Positions 1 to 6,989 of a DNA stretch of 16,386 nt are shown piece after piece. The DNA is from Clostridiales bacterium. GTDB taxonomy: Bacteria > Bacillota > Clostridia > Oscillospirales > CAG-382. Where the stretch lies: NCBI GenBank assembly GCA_003343885.1, contig QAKH01000007.1:1-16386 (forward strand), given 5' to 3'. The first letter of the stretch is position 1. Every line of letters starts with the position of its first letter. A program made the translations under genes and the position numbers. Below the pieces are notes generated by a model, which saw only the letters and a list, made by a program, of their open reading frames with translations, was not told the origin of the DNA and did not search any database.

Positions 1-50
1 CCCTCCGCGTACTTTTTTGGCACCTTTTTTCGTACGAGCGAAAAAAGTGC
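1..50. repeat. Hairpin repeat module with TACGAG loop (copy 1, cut by window edge)
   Basis: The first twelve bases (CCCTCCGCGTAC) and what follows match 12629-12677. A stem at 20-32 pairs with 39-50 around the loop TACGAG (33-38), with one bulged C at position 23. The outer pairs differ from the second copy by paired changes (GCAC/GTGC here, ATAC/GTAT there), while the loop and the inner CTTTTTTCG/CGAAAAAAG core are identical. The window begins inside this module: the left arm of the GAGGGTG/CACCCTC hairpin seen at 12616-12633 would lie just before base 1. Its function is unknown. A bidirectional terminator or a mobile non-coding element are both possible. Confidence 0.7.
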
Positions 51-157
51 GGTAAGACCGCCTGCAATACTCGCAAACAAACAAGCTAAAATAACAAATT
101 TAATCTTTCGCGAAACCATGCCCGTTTTCGTGCCATAAACGCCAGCACGAAAACTCA
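51..157 (+). repeat. ~106-bp structured repeat unit, copy C
   Basis: This unit matches the tandem units at 12219-12325 and 12326-12432, with the same order of parts: a short GCGG/CCGC hairpin, a TGCAATACTCGC block, an A-rich stretch with AAATTTAATCTT, a CGCGAAA block, then a hairpin. The hairpin pairs 124-133 (GTTTTCGTGC) with 145-154 (GCACGAAAAC) around an 11-nt loop beginning CATAAA. Orientation is given relative to the other copies. Leftward translation through it gives peptide endings resembling those read through copy B, which explains apparent ORF similarity without any gene being present. Confidence 0.75.
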
Positions 158-187
158 GAGTAAAAAATGAAATATAAGTTCTTTTGC

Positions 188-214
188 CCCGCTTTTCTCC
201 GAAAGAAAAGCGGG
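188..214. terminator. Hairpin downstream of parA, second stem of the post-stop module
   Basis: CCCGCTTTTCT (188-198) pairs perfectly with AGAAAAGCGGG (204-214) around a 5-nt loop. On the parA strand it follows two copies of the GGGGC...GCCCC module and so lies about 75 bp beyond the parA stop. There is no clean U-tract after the stem, so it is not a textbook intrinsic terminator. The position and 11-bp stem still make transcription termination plausible. Confidence 0.45.
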
Positions 215-218
215 CGGG

Positions 219-242
219 CGGGGTTTGGGGCAGAGCCCCATA
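219..242 (-). repeat. Post-stop module, second copy after parA
   Basis: Read on the minus strand this is TATGGGGCTCTGCCCC followed by AAACCCCG, identical over 24 bases to 12188-12211 and 16333-16356. GGGGC pairs with GCCCC around TCT. The downstream CCCC could instead pair with the GGGG, giving an alternative fold. Confidence 0.8.
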
Positions 243-257
243 AACAATCCCCCGTTT

Positions 258-280
258 GAGGTTTGGGGCAGAACCCCATA
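258..280 (-). repeat. Post-stop module, diverged first copy after parA
   Basis: On the minus strand this reads TATGGGGTTCTGCCCC then AAACCTC. It starts 9 nt after the parA stop codon. The stem C is changed to T, leaving a G-T wobble, and the last CCCCG is altered to CCTC. The tandem arrangement with 219-242 suggests local duplication of the module. Confidence 0.7.
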
Positions 281-289
281 AATAATCCC

Positions 290-1060
290 TCACATACGGC
301 GTTCGAGCTCTTTTGCAAGCTCAAGGTAAGCTTGTGCGCCTTTTGAGCTTTTATCAAAATAAAAGGCAGGCATTCCGTAGCTGGGCGCTTCCGAAAGCCG
401 CACATTTCTCGGAACAGGCACAGTAAACAGCTTATCCGCAAAATGCTTTTTCAACTCGTCCAAAACTTGCAGTGAAAGGTTAAGCCTTCCGTCAAACATA
501 GTGACAATAACGCCGATAAGCTCAAGGCGCGGCGAATACATACGCTTAATCTGCGAAATCGTAAAAGTAAGCTGACTCAGTCCCTCGAGTGCATAATATT
601 CGCATTGCATCGGTACAACTACGCCGTCAGCCGCACTCAGAGAGTTAATAGTCAGAAGCCCGAGAGACGGCGGACAGTCTATAATAATATAATCATAATC
701 AGGTCTTAGAGTATCAAGCGCCTTCTTAAGCTGAAACTGCCTGTCCTGCTTGTCGGCAAGCTCAAGCTCCGCTCCCGCAAGAGATATGTCAGCCGGAATC
801 ACGTCAAGATTGTCAAATTGTGTCTTTTCTATGCAGTTATACGGATTTTCCCCGAAAATCAGGTCGTATGTCGATTTTTCAGGATGCTTTTTCGCTCCCA
901 CTCCGCTGGACGCATTTCCCTGCGGATCAAAATCCACAAGCAGAACCTTTTTTGAAAGCGTTCCCAGGGAAGCCGCTATGTTTACCGCCGAGGTCGTTTT
1001 TCCTACCCCGCCCTTTTGATTTGCAAAAGCTATTATTTTGCACTTATCAAATTGTGACAT
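290..1060 (-). CDS. parA: ParA/Soj-type chromosome partitioning ATPase
   Basis: This 256-residue MinD/ParA-superfamily ATPase should bind ATP, dimerise and coat nucleoid DNA, moving ParB-parS complexes and often tuning DnaA activity. Visible motifs are the deviant Walker A KGGVGKTT (residues 16-23, signature Lys16 and Lys21), the A' motif LLVDFDPQGN with Asp43 and Asp45, and Walker B YIIIDCPPS with Asp128. The length is normal for chromosomal Soj and there is no N-terminal HTH as in plasmid P1-type ParA. An SD-like GGAG lies upstream of the ATG. It follows gdpP on the same strand after 126 bp. The usual partner parB is not directly downstream; repeat modules occupy that space to the window edge. 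Plasmid origin is possible but the neighbours are chromosomal. Confidence 0.93.
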   Translation of the reverse strand: MSQFDKCKIIAFANQKGGVGKTTSAVNIAASLGTLSKKVLLVDFDPQGNASSGVGAKKHPEKSTYDLIFGENPYNCIEKTQFDNLDVIPADISLAGAELELADKQDRQFQLKKALDTLRPDYDYIIIDCPPSLGLLTINSLSAADGVVVPMQCEYYALEGLSQLTFTISQIKRMYSPRLELIGVIVTMFDGRLNLSLQVLDELKKHFADKLFTVPVPRNVRLSEAPSYGMPAFYFDKSSKGAQAYLELAKELERRM

Positions 1061-1079
1061 GTTTTTTCTCCGTTACCTT

Positions 1080-1143
1080 TTGCATATTCTTATTGCATAT
1101 TCTTCATTCTTATATTACTGCTTACGTTCTTATATTGCTTACG
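1080..1143. repeat. Short direct repeats between gdpP and parA
   Basis: TTGCATATTCTT occurs at 1080-1091 and 1093-1104. It is followed by two near copies of TTCTTATATT(ACT)GCTTACG, at 1107-1126 and 1127-1143, which differ by a 3-base insertion. These fill most of the 126-bp gap before parA on the minus strand. No clear promoter or terminator is visible here, so gdpP and parA may be cotranscribed. The repeats could be a protein-binding site or simple slippage products. Confidence 0.5.
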
Positions 1144-1186
1144 TTTGCAGTATCGCTTTCGCTTCGTACCGATTTTCTTTTCCCTC

Positions 1187-3196
1187 TTACTGTTTTGGCT
1201 GTTTTAATGAGTCGTAGTATTCGTCAATCGCCGCTTTGAGTCTTTCGAGTGCGGTTGTTAACATACAGTCGTCAAGCTGAGCGCCGGCGGCGTCAAAATG
1301 TCCGCCTCCTCCGAGCTTTTCCAAAATTAACTGCACATTTATAGATCCGTCGGAACGTGAGGAAATGTGTACGCTTGACTCTATGCGGCACAGTACAAAC
1401 GACGCACTCACATTGTCAACCGTAAGCAGCCTGTCCGCCGCCTTTGAAGCCGCTATCTTGTCTTTCGGCTCGGCTTCCTTTTCGTAAACGGAAATGGCAA
1501 TCTTATTTTTGTATACGTGAATGTTGTTTTCAAATACCGTTTCACGCATAAAATCATTTATCGAGGTGCTGAAAAGTTTTGTCGCGTCATACGGACTTGC
1601 ACCCTCGCCTCTCAGATACTGTGCGGCTCCGAATGTCTTAACGCCGGTATTTTTTGTAAACTGCTTGGTATCCAGAATCATGCCGGCGAAAAGAAGATTT
1701 GCCTCAGGACGGGTTAGCGTTCCGGGCGGAGTTGCCTGTTCGAGTATCTCGCACATAAGCTCGGATACCGACGAAGCCGCCGGCTCTATATACGAAATTT
1801 TCGGCGGATTTATAAATTCTCCCGTCTTTCTGTGGTGATCGATAACCACAAAAGATTCCGCCGACTCGTAAAGCTCCGGAAGCTCGAAGAACGCAGGATT
1901 ATTTACGTCGCAAACAACAAGAAGCGTATCCGAACGTATCAGCTCATGCGCCATTTCACGGTCAACGAATAAATCGTCGTATTCTCCCGACTGGTTTCTC
2001 ATACTTTCAAATATCCTCTTTAAGTTGTAGTCATGGATATTGACAACAACGTTTACACGAGTTCCGAGAAATTTGGCAATCCTTGACATTGCAACACATG
2101 AGGCAATAGAGTCGTGGTCAGCGTACTTGTGCCCCATAACTATCACGTTTCCGCTCTTTTTTATGAGGGAAGTGAGCTCGTTTGCGATAACTCTCGAACG
2201 AACCTTGGTTTTTTTCTGCACGGATTTTGAGCGTCCGCCGTAGTATTCAACGCTGGTTTCGCTTTTGACTACCGCCTGGTCGCCGCCTCGCTGAAGCGCA
2301 AGATCCAAAGCACTTCTTGCGGCGCTTTCTTTTTGCGCGAGCGTTCCCTCTATTTTGGATACGCCTATGGAAGCCGTGAACGGCATTGTTATGTTGTCTA
2401 TTTCTATTTCACGTATCTTGTCAAGTATATCAAAACGGCTCTCGTCAAGCTTTTCAAAATGACGCTGTTCAAAAATTATAATAAACTTGTCTTTGTCGTA
2501 TTCCTTGAGTATTCCGCCGATAGAGGCGCACCATGTGTCAAGGGTACTGCCGATAAGAGCAAGCGCCGTGCGCTGCTTGTCCTGAATAAACTGAATTGCC
2601 TCGGCAAAGTTATCTATAACTACAAAAGCTACCATTACCGATTTCATTTCGAGTTCTTTATGAACAAGGTTTATCTGTGTTTTGTCGGTCCATAACGTAA
2701 TGCAGTGCCCTTTTCCGACAGACGACGTTTTATAACAGCTTACATCATAGTCCACGCCCCCGACCGTTACCGGAACAGGTTCGGTTATATCACGAAACAG
2801 CCTTGCCGCATTGAGCGACGGACTGAAAAGCTCGGAAAGCTTTTTTCCGTAAAGAGTGCCCCTGTCTCCCGAAACAGCTAAAAACGCCTTGTTGTACCAG
2901 ACAATTTCCGCCGATTCGTTTACGATAACAACCGGACTTGCAAGCGACGTTACAAAAGAAAGCGTAAGACCTGATAACATCGGGCTGTCCTTTGTAAGTC
3001 CTTTTTTTACCGAGCTTCGCCATACCAAAATAAAGTTTATAACAACATAAAGCGCCGTAAGCTGTATTCCTATGGCTGTTAACAAATTCTCTTTTCTTGA
3101 AGCGCAGGCAAGCGTAAAAACAATCAGAACAAACAGCCCGCAGACGATATTTTTGTTTGTGCAAAATTTTTTTAAAATGTCTTTGATTGACAGCAT
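1187..3196 (-). CDS. gdpP: GdpP (YybT) membrane-bound cyclic-di-AMP phosphodiesterase
   Basis: This enzyme hydrolyses c-di-AMP to pApA at the membrane, controlling the nucleotide that sets potassium and osmolyte balance. The 669 residues follow the family order: two N-terminal membrane segments (about 16-60), a PAS-like domain (about 75-170), a degenerate GGDEF domain (about 180-310, lacking a true GGDEF signature but keeping ASIGVS), then DHH and DHHA1 domains. Metal ligands are visible in GHKYADHDS (His356, Asp360, Asp362), VVCDVNNP (Asp430), VIDHH (Asp453, His454, His455) and LDTKQF (Asp509). The DHHA1 motif GGGGHFDAAG is at 629-638. A GGGGG SD precedes the ATG. It lies 61 bp after yybS on the same strand. 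The rplI and dnaB genes that often follow gdpP are missing, and parA takes their place. Confidence 0.96.
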   Translation of the reverse strand: MLSIKDILKKFCTNKNIVCGLFVLIVFTLACASRKENLLTAIGIQLTALYVVINFILVWRSSVKKGLTKDSPMLSGLTLSFVTSLASPVVIVNESAEIVWYNKAFLAVSGDRGTLYGKKLSELFSPSLNAARLFRDITEPVPVTVGGVDYDVSCYKTSSVGKGHCITLWTDKTQINLVHKELEMKSVMVAFVVIDNFAEAIQFIQDKQRTALALIGSTLDTWCASIGGILKEYDKDKFIIIFEQRHFEKLDESRFDILDKIREIEIDNITMPFTASIGVSKIEGTLAQKESAARSALDLALQRGGDQAVVKSETSVEYYGGRSKSVQKKTKVRSRVIANELTSLIKKSGNVIVMGHKYADHDSIASCVAMSRIAKFLGTRVNVVVNIHDYNLKRIFESMRNQSGEYDDLFVDREMAHELIRSDTLLVVCDVNNPAFFELPELYESAESFVVIDHHRKTGEFINPPKISYIEPAASSVSELMCEILEQATPPGTLTRPEANLLFAGMILDTKQFTKNTGVKTFGAAQYLRGEGASPYDATKLFSTSINDFMRETVFENNIHVYKNKIAISVYEKEAEPKDKIAASKAADRLLTVDNVSASFVLCRIESSVHISSRSDGSINVQLILEKLGGGGHFDAAGAQLDDCMLTTALERLKAAIDEYYDSLKQPKQ

Positions 3197-3257
3197 GAAA
3201 ATCCCCCGTTAAGAAAGATTGCGCTACAGATTACATTTGTATCAGTTGATAAGCTGA

Positions 3258-4328
3258 TTATTGATTCATTTTTGAAAGTATGGTTCCAAATCGCATGGAT
3301 GCGCCGATAAAAGCAAGCATAGTAAGAACAAGCGACAAGGCTCCGAAAACAAACGTGATAATTAAAACTCCGGCTCCGATTATAACGGCGCTTCCGATAC
3401 GGCTTTTTATTTTTGAGCAAAGTATGGTATAAACAGACCTTAGTCCGAGATACGCAAAAGGATACGTAAGAATTGATGAAATATTCATAAATGCACAGTA
3501 GAAAGCCGAGTCTGTTGAAAAAAGCCCCGAAACAAAATAGAGGACATATGAAATGTAAAACACACCAACGCTTACTCCCGACATTGTGAATGTCCAATTC
3601 CTTGAGCCGAGGTTTTCATCGACGGCCTTGACGGCTTTTACGCACGTCTTATAAAAAAGCAGTGAAACAGCCGAGATAACCGTGCAGTAGGTAATGATTA
3701 TGGAAGGGATACTGTTTCTGACCGTATTTTCCATACTGATAGAAAACTGTTCTATCAGCCTTTGCATTTCACTGTCTGATGAAATATCCGACACCGAGCC
3801 GGTAAGCAGAGATGTGTACATTTCGGCAATTAACGACGAGATATCGCTTACGGCTTTTTTAAGCGTTTCAATATTCAATGAACCGTATATTTCAAATATA
3901 ATAAGCGCTGCAAAGCAAAGCACATACACTGTGTACGACGCGGCAAGAGAAGCGACGGACACGCTTCTTGACGCTTTTTTCTTAGCGCAGAAAAAAAGAA
4001 CGAGCGAGCACGCCAAGAGAAAAATAAGGTTTAATCCGCTTAAAGATAATTCAAAGTCGGAAAAGGTGGAAGAGGAAACAAGTACTGATAAAAATCCTGC
4101 CGCTCCGACTGCCGGGACTATCACGCACAAAACCGTCTTTTGTGAATTCAACAGCGCCGAATAAAGACACACAAACACAGAAAAGACTATAAAACCGAGT
4201 ATTTCAATCAGCGGCATGTATGAAAAAATCGTTATATATAACGCACAGACGCAGCACACAATACAGCTTATAAGCCACCAAGCGCCGCCGTCGGTATTTT
4301 TTACGAGTTCTGAGTCCGAAGTTTTCAA
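3258..4328 (-). CDS. yybS: YybS-like polytopic membrane protein (DUF2232)
   Basis: This 356-residue, very hydrophobic protein has roughly eight or nine predicted membrane segments spread from residue 16 to about 345. A soluble stretch at about 150-200 interrupts them. The call rests on topology plus position immediately upstream of gdpP, which is the conserved yybS-yybT order in Bacillota; sequence motifs alone would not prove it. The biochemical role of the family is not established. The start codon is TTG (4326-4328). It is supported by a strong SD, AGGAGAGGA, on the minus strand (4333-4341) four bases upstream and by a good promoter behind it at 4389-4417. It is probably cotranscribed with gdpP and may help regulate or anchor c-di-AMP turnover, which is inferred from linkage only. 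Confidence 0.75.
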   Translation of the reverse strand: MKTSDSELVKNTDGGAWWLISCIVCCVCALYITIFSYMPLIEILGFIVFSVFVCLYSALLNSQKTVLCVIVPAVGAAGFLSVLVSSSTFSDFELSLSGLNLIFLLACSLVLFFCAKKKASRSVSVASLAASYTVYVLCFAALIIFEIYGSLNIETLKKAVSDISSLIAEMYTSLLTGSVSDISSDSEMQRLIEQFSISMENTVRNSIPSIIITYCTVISAVSLLFYKTCVKAVKAVDENLGSRNWTFTMSGVSVGVFYISYVLYFVSGLFSTDSAFYCAFMNISSILTYPFAYLGLRSVYTILCSKIKSRIGSAVIIGAGVLIITFVFGALSLVLTMLAFIGASMRFGTILSKMNQ

Positions 4329-4388
4329 AAAATCCTCTCCTGATAACCTATTGCCGCAAACCGGCTGAAAATATATATTACCTATTTT

Positions 4389-4417
4389 ATTGTATCATAA
4401 TACGCTTCTTTTTGCAA
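4389..4417 (-). promoter_or_regulatory. Sigma-A-type promoter for yybS-gdpP
   Basis: On the minus strand TTGCAA (4412-4417), a 17-bp spacer and TACAAT (4389-4394) form a good -35/-10 pair. A TGA just before the -10 gives an extended -10 (TGn). It lies about 60 bp upstream of the TTG start of yybS. The divergent promoter at 4477-4505 has the same -35 hexamer, the same spacer length and also a TGn element. Confidence 0.75.
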
Positions 4418-4476
4418 TAGTATTTTCCTTATGTATCTGTTCAGCTAAATTAACTAAATTACACATAGGAAATTAC

Positions 4477-4505
4477 TTGCAAAAATCATATGTTTGTGGT
4501 ATAAT
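4477..4505 (+). promoter_or_regulatory. Sigma-A-type promoter for the histidine kinase operon
   Basis: TTGCAA (4477-4482), a 17-bp spacer and a perfect TATAAT (4500-4505) are present. TGG immediately before the -10 supplies an extended -10. Transcription should start near 4512, about 47 bases before the preferred GTG start at 4559. Sixty bases separate the two divergent -35 elements (4417 and 4477), room for a shared regulator, but no clear operator palindrome was seen there. Confidence 0.82.
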
Positions 4506-4558
4506 CAAACGTAAGTGTCAAAATCTGTAAGTCATTATTCCGAAAGGTGGGAAGAGGC

Positions 4559-6157
4559 GTGTTCAAATCCAATTTTTCAAGATATGTGCTCACTTTCGGA
4601 TTTTTAATTCTCATCTCTTTTTCGGCAGTTTCAGCCATAATGTTCTACGGAGTCATCGGATACGCAAGAAACAGCAAAAAAGACACGACTTATGACCTTG
4701 CCAAGATAATTTTTGAGGACATACAAACAAAAATGACTGTCGAAAACAAGACGTTTCGTTCGGCAATCGCAGAATTTCACGGAGATGTGTCGCTTTTCGA
4801 AAAGCTGTCAAAAATGCTTGACACCGTTGTTTTTATTACCGACACGCGCGGAGTTGTGCTGTATGTTTCCGGGGTAGACGACGCTTTTGAAGTGCCGCAC
4901 ATGATTGATGATAACGTAATTGACGATTTTTACGAAAATTCCGGCGTTATGAGATACGGCAATTTGGGAGGAATACTTCCGCATAATTGCTTTAATACGG
5001 CATTTTCCATCACAGTTACCGCTGACGGAATTATTCAGGACAAGGGACTTTTGATTTTATCTACCGCCGATTCCGGTGTTGATGATACCATGGAATACAT
5101 GCTTATTTCGGTGAGCCTTGCTCTTATATGGGTGTTTGCGGCGGCGTTTACTGCGCTTTATTTCATAGGAGAAAGACTGAATAAGCCCATAGTTACTTTA
5201 AAGAAAAAGTTAGAGGCTTTTTCAAAGGGCGACTATTCCGTAAGAATGAAGCCCAGCGGAGTAAAGGAATTTGATGTAATAGCCGAATCCTTCAACAGCA
5301 TGGCGGAATCACTTGAAAAAATAGAAAACTCAAGGAGAAATTTCCTTTCCGACGTGTCCCATGACCTGCGTACGCCTATGACGAGTATTCAGGGCTTTGT
5401 TGACGCAATAGTTGACGGAACAATAAAGCCTGATAAGCAAAAGCATTATCTTGAGATTATCTCAAAGGAAATAAAGCGCCTTTCAAGGCTTGTCAATTCA
5501 CTTTTGGATATTGTCAGAATGGAATCCGGAAAGCTTGAAATCGAAAAAAGCGTTTTCGACCTTTGCGAAATGGCACGTCTTATCGTTATTTCCATGGAGG
5601 AACGCCTCATGGAAAAAAATATCGAATTCAACCTTGACTCGGAAAACGACAGGTGCTTTGTCTTTGCCGACAAGGACGCTATATATCAGGTTATGTATAA
5701 TCTCATTGATAACGCTGTCAAATTTACCTCAGAAGGCGGAAATATACGTGTAATTATTGCAAAAAATAATTCACAGGACGATGAGGAAAACAAAAAGTAT
5801 CTTATCAGCGTCTATAATACGGGCGTAGGCATTTCCGAAGAGGAAAAAAATAAGGTATTCAACAAATTTTTCAAGGCGGACTTTTCACGCGGCGCCGATA
5901 AAAGCGGAGTCGGACTCGGTCTTTTCATTGTAAAGACAAAGCTCGACGCTCATAAGGAAAAAATCAGCGTGGACAGCGAATACGGAAAATATTGCCGGTT
6001 TGATTTCACTTTGCCCAGAAGAGAAGCTTCCGACTTAAAGCAAAGACCGCAGTCTCAGCTGTCATCTGCCTCTAAGAGTACGGATTTTGAAAAAAAAGCT
6101 GAAAACAAATCCGAGCCGCAAAAAGATATTGATATTGACATTCCGGAAGATAAATAA
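4559..6157 (+). CDS. Membrane sensor histidine kinase with HAMP domain
   Basis: This is a predicted membrane kinase that autophosphorylates on a histidine and passes the phosphate to a response regulator. GTG at 4559 is preferred because AAAGGTGGG lies at a proper distance; an in-frame GTG at 4547 would add four residues but has no SD. With 4559 as residue 1: membrane segment about 9-36, extracytoplasmic sensor about 37-180, second membrane segment about 181-204, HAMP about 205-256. The HisKA motif SDVSHDLRTP carries His268. The N box YNLIDNAVKF has Asn385, the G1 box reads YNTGVGIS, and the G2 box is GVGLGLFIV. The G1 aspartate of the common DNGxGI is replaced by Asn, as in some active kinases. 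A charged tail of about 45 residues rich in K, E, D and S follows the catalytic domain. No response regulator is adjacent, so the target is unknown. Confidence 0.93.
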   Translation: MFKSNFSRYVLTFGFLILISFSAVSAIMFYGVIGYARNSKKDTTYDLAKIIFEDIQTKMTVENKTFRSAIAEFHGDVSLFEKLSKMLDTVVFITDTRGVVLYVSGVDDAFEVPHMIDDNVIDDFYENSGVMRYGNLGGILPHNCFNTAFSITVTADGIIQDKGLLILSTADSGVDDTMEYMLISVSLALIWVFAAAFTALYFIGERLNKPIVTLKKKLEAFSKGDYSVRMKPSGVKEFDVIAESFNSMAESLEKIENSRRNFLSDVSHDLRTPMTSIQGFVDAIVDGTIKPDKQKHYLEIISKEIKRLSRLVNSLLDIVRMESGKLEIEKSVFDLCEMARLIVISMEERLMEKNIEFNLDSENDRCFVFADKDAIYQVMYNLIDNAVKFTSEGGNIRVIIAKNNSQDDEENKKYLISVYNTGVGISEEEKNKVFNKFFKADFSRGADKSGVGLGLFIVKTKLDAHKEKISVDSEYGKYCRFDFTLPRREASDLKQRPQSQLSSASKSTDFEKKAENKSEPQKDIDIDIPEDK

Positions 6158-6190
6158 TGATAATAATGAATAATACGGAATTTAAATACT

Positions 6191-6233
6191 TGTAAAGTGT
6201 GAAATAATTCTCTTTCATTTTTTACGCTTTACA
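6191..6233. terminator. Long hairpin between the kinase gene and recR
   Basis: Fourteen bases at 6191-6204 (from TGTAAAG) pair with 6220-6233 (ending CTTTACA), including two G-T wobbles, around a 15-nt loop. It lies 33 bp after the kinase stop and about 20 bp before the recR SD. The T-run is inside the right arm rather than after it, so this may be a weak terminator, an mRNA 3'-end stabiliser or an attenuator rather than a classic intrinsic terminator. Confidence 0.5.
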
Positions 6234-6260
6234 GCGCAAACAGTCACAATCTGAAAGGAT

Positions 6261-6908
6261 ATGAGTAATTTGCCGGATAATTTATCCTATATACCATCTT
6301 TGGAAAACCTTGCGAGTCAATTCAGAAAACTTCCCGGAATAGGCAAAAAATCCGCGTACCGCCTTGCATACGCGCTTCTTGAGCTTCCGGAAAAGGAAGT
6401 CGAGGATTTTGCCGGCGCTATGATTTCCGCAAAAAAAGGTATAACAAAATGCTGTATTTGCCAGAATATTTCGGATTCCGATATATGTCCGATATGCGCC
6501 GACTCAAAGAGAAACGCGCGTCAGATATGCGTCGTCGAGGACCCGAGGGACGTTGCGGCAATCGTAAAGATAAACGAATACAGCGGAGTTTTTCACGTGC
6601 TCGGAGGACTTATTTCCCCGCTTGAGGGAAAAACTCCGGACAAGCTTACAATAAAGGAACTTCTTGCAAGGATAAACAGTCTTTATTCAAAAAAGGACGC
6701 TTCCGGAAAAGATGACGAAATAGAGGTAATTCTCGCAACAAATCCAAGCGTTGAGGGTGACGCAACGGCTATGTATATATCACGTCTTGTAAAACCTCTC
6801 GGCGTAAAAGTTACAAGGCTTGCTTACGGTATTCCCGTAGGAGGGGATCTTGAATACGCAGACGACGTCACGCTTTCAAGAGCCTTATCAGGAAGAAATG
6901 AAATGTAG
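6261..6908 (+). CDS. recR: RecR recombination mediator protein
   Basis: RecR works with RecO (and RecF) to load RecA on SSB-coated single-stranded DNA during gap repair. The 215 residues show the N-terminal helix-hairpin-helix (FRKLPGIGKKSAYRLA, about 21-36) and a C4 zinc finger (Cys64, Cys67, Cys76, Cys79). The Toprim domain has Glu93/Asp94 in VVEDPRD and the NPSVEGDAT motif at 161-169. The C-terminal YGIPVGGDLEYAD block (about 189-201) is typical. It is about 15 residues longer than the usual ~200, mainly from a charged insert around 143-153. The start is slightly uncertain: ATG at 6261 lies only two bases after AAAGGAT, whereas TTG at 6270 is better spaced. The usual dnaX-ybaB neighbours are absent; it sits between a kinase gene and a DHHW gene. 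Confidence 0.96.
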   Translation: MSNLPDNLSYIPSLENLASQFRKLPGIGKKSAYRLAYALLELPEKEVEDFAGAMISAKKGITKCCICQNISDSDICPICADSKRNARQICVVEDPRDVAAIVKINEYSGVFHVLGGLISPLEGKTPDKLTIKELLARINSLYSKKDASGKDDEIEVILATNPSVEGDATAMYISRLVKPLGVKVTRLAYGIPVGGDLEYADDVTLSRALSGRNEM

Positions 6909-6989
6909 CATTATTTTTTAAGTTATTGATTTTTAAAGAAAATCAGCAATTACGTATTATCGCATGCATGGCAAAGGAGTGGAAAGATC

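Noticed and set aside
100..441. Leftward 113-codon ORF overlapping the 3' end of parA
   Set aside because: It runs out of frame through parA and then through repeat modules, with no SD or family resemblance.
1144..1186. Intrinsic terminator after gdpP
   Set aside because: On the minus strand only a weak GCG/CGC-like pairing is visible, with no U-tract.
2333..2695. Rightward 120-codon ORF within gdpP
   Set aside because: It is antisense to the GGDEF-like part of gdpP, has no SD and shows no recognisable motifs.
6588..6603. TTTTTCACGTGCTCGG inside recR as a parS site
   Set aside because: Only the left half and core match the parS consensus; the right half is wrong and it lies within conserved RecR codons.
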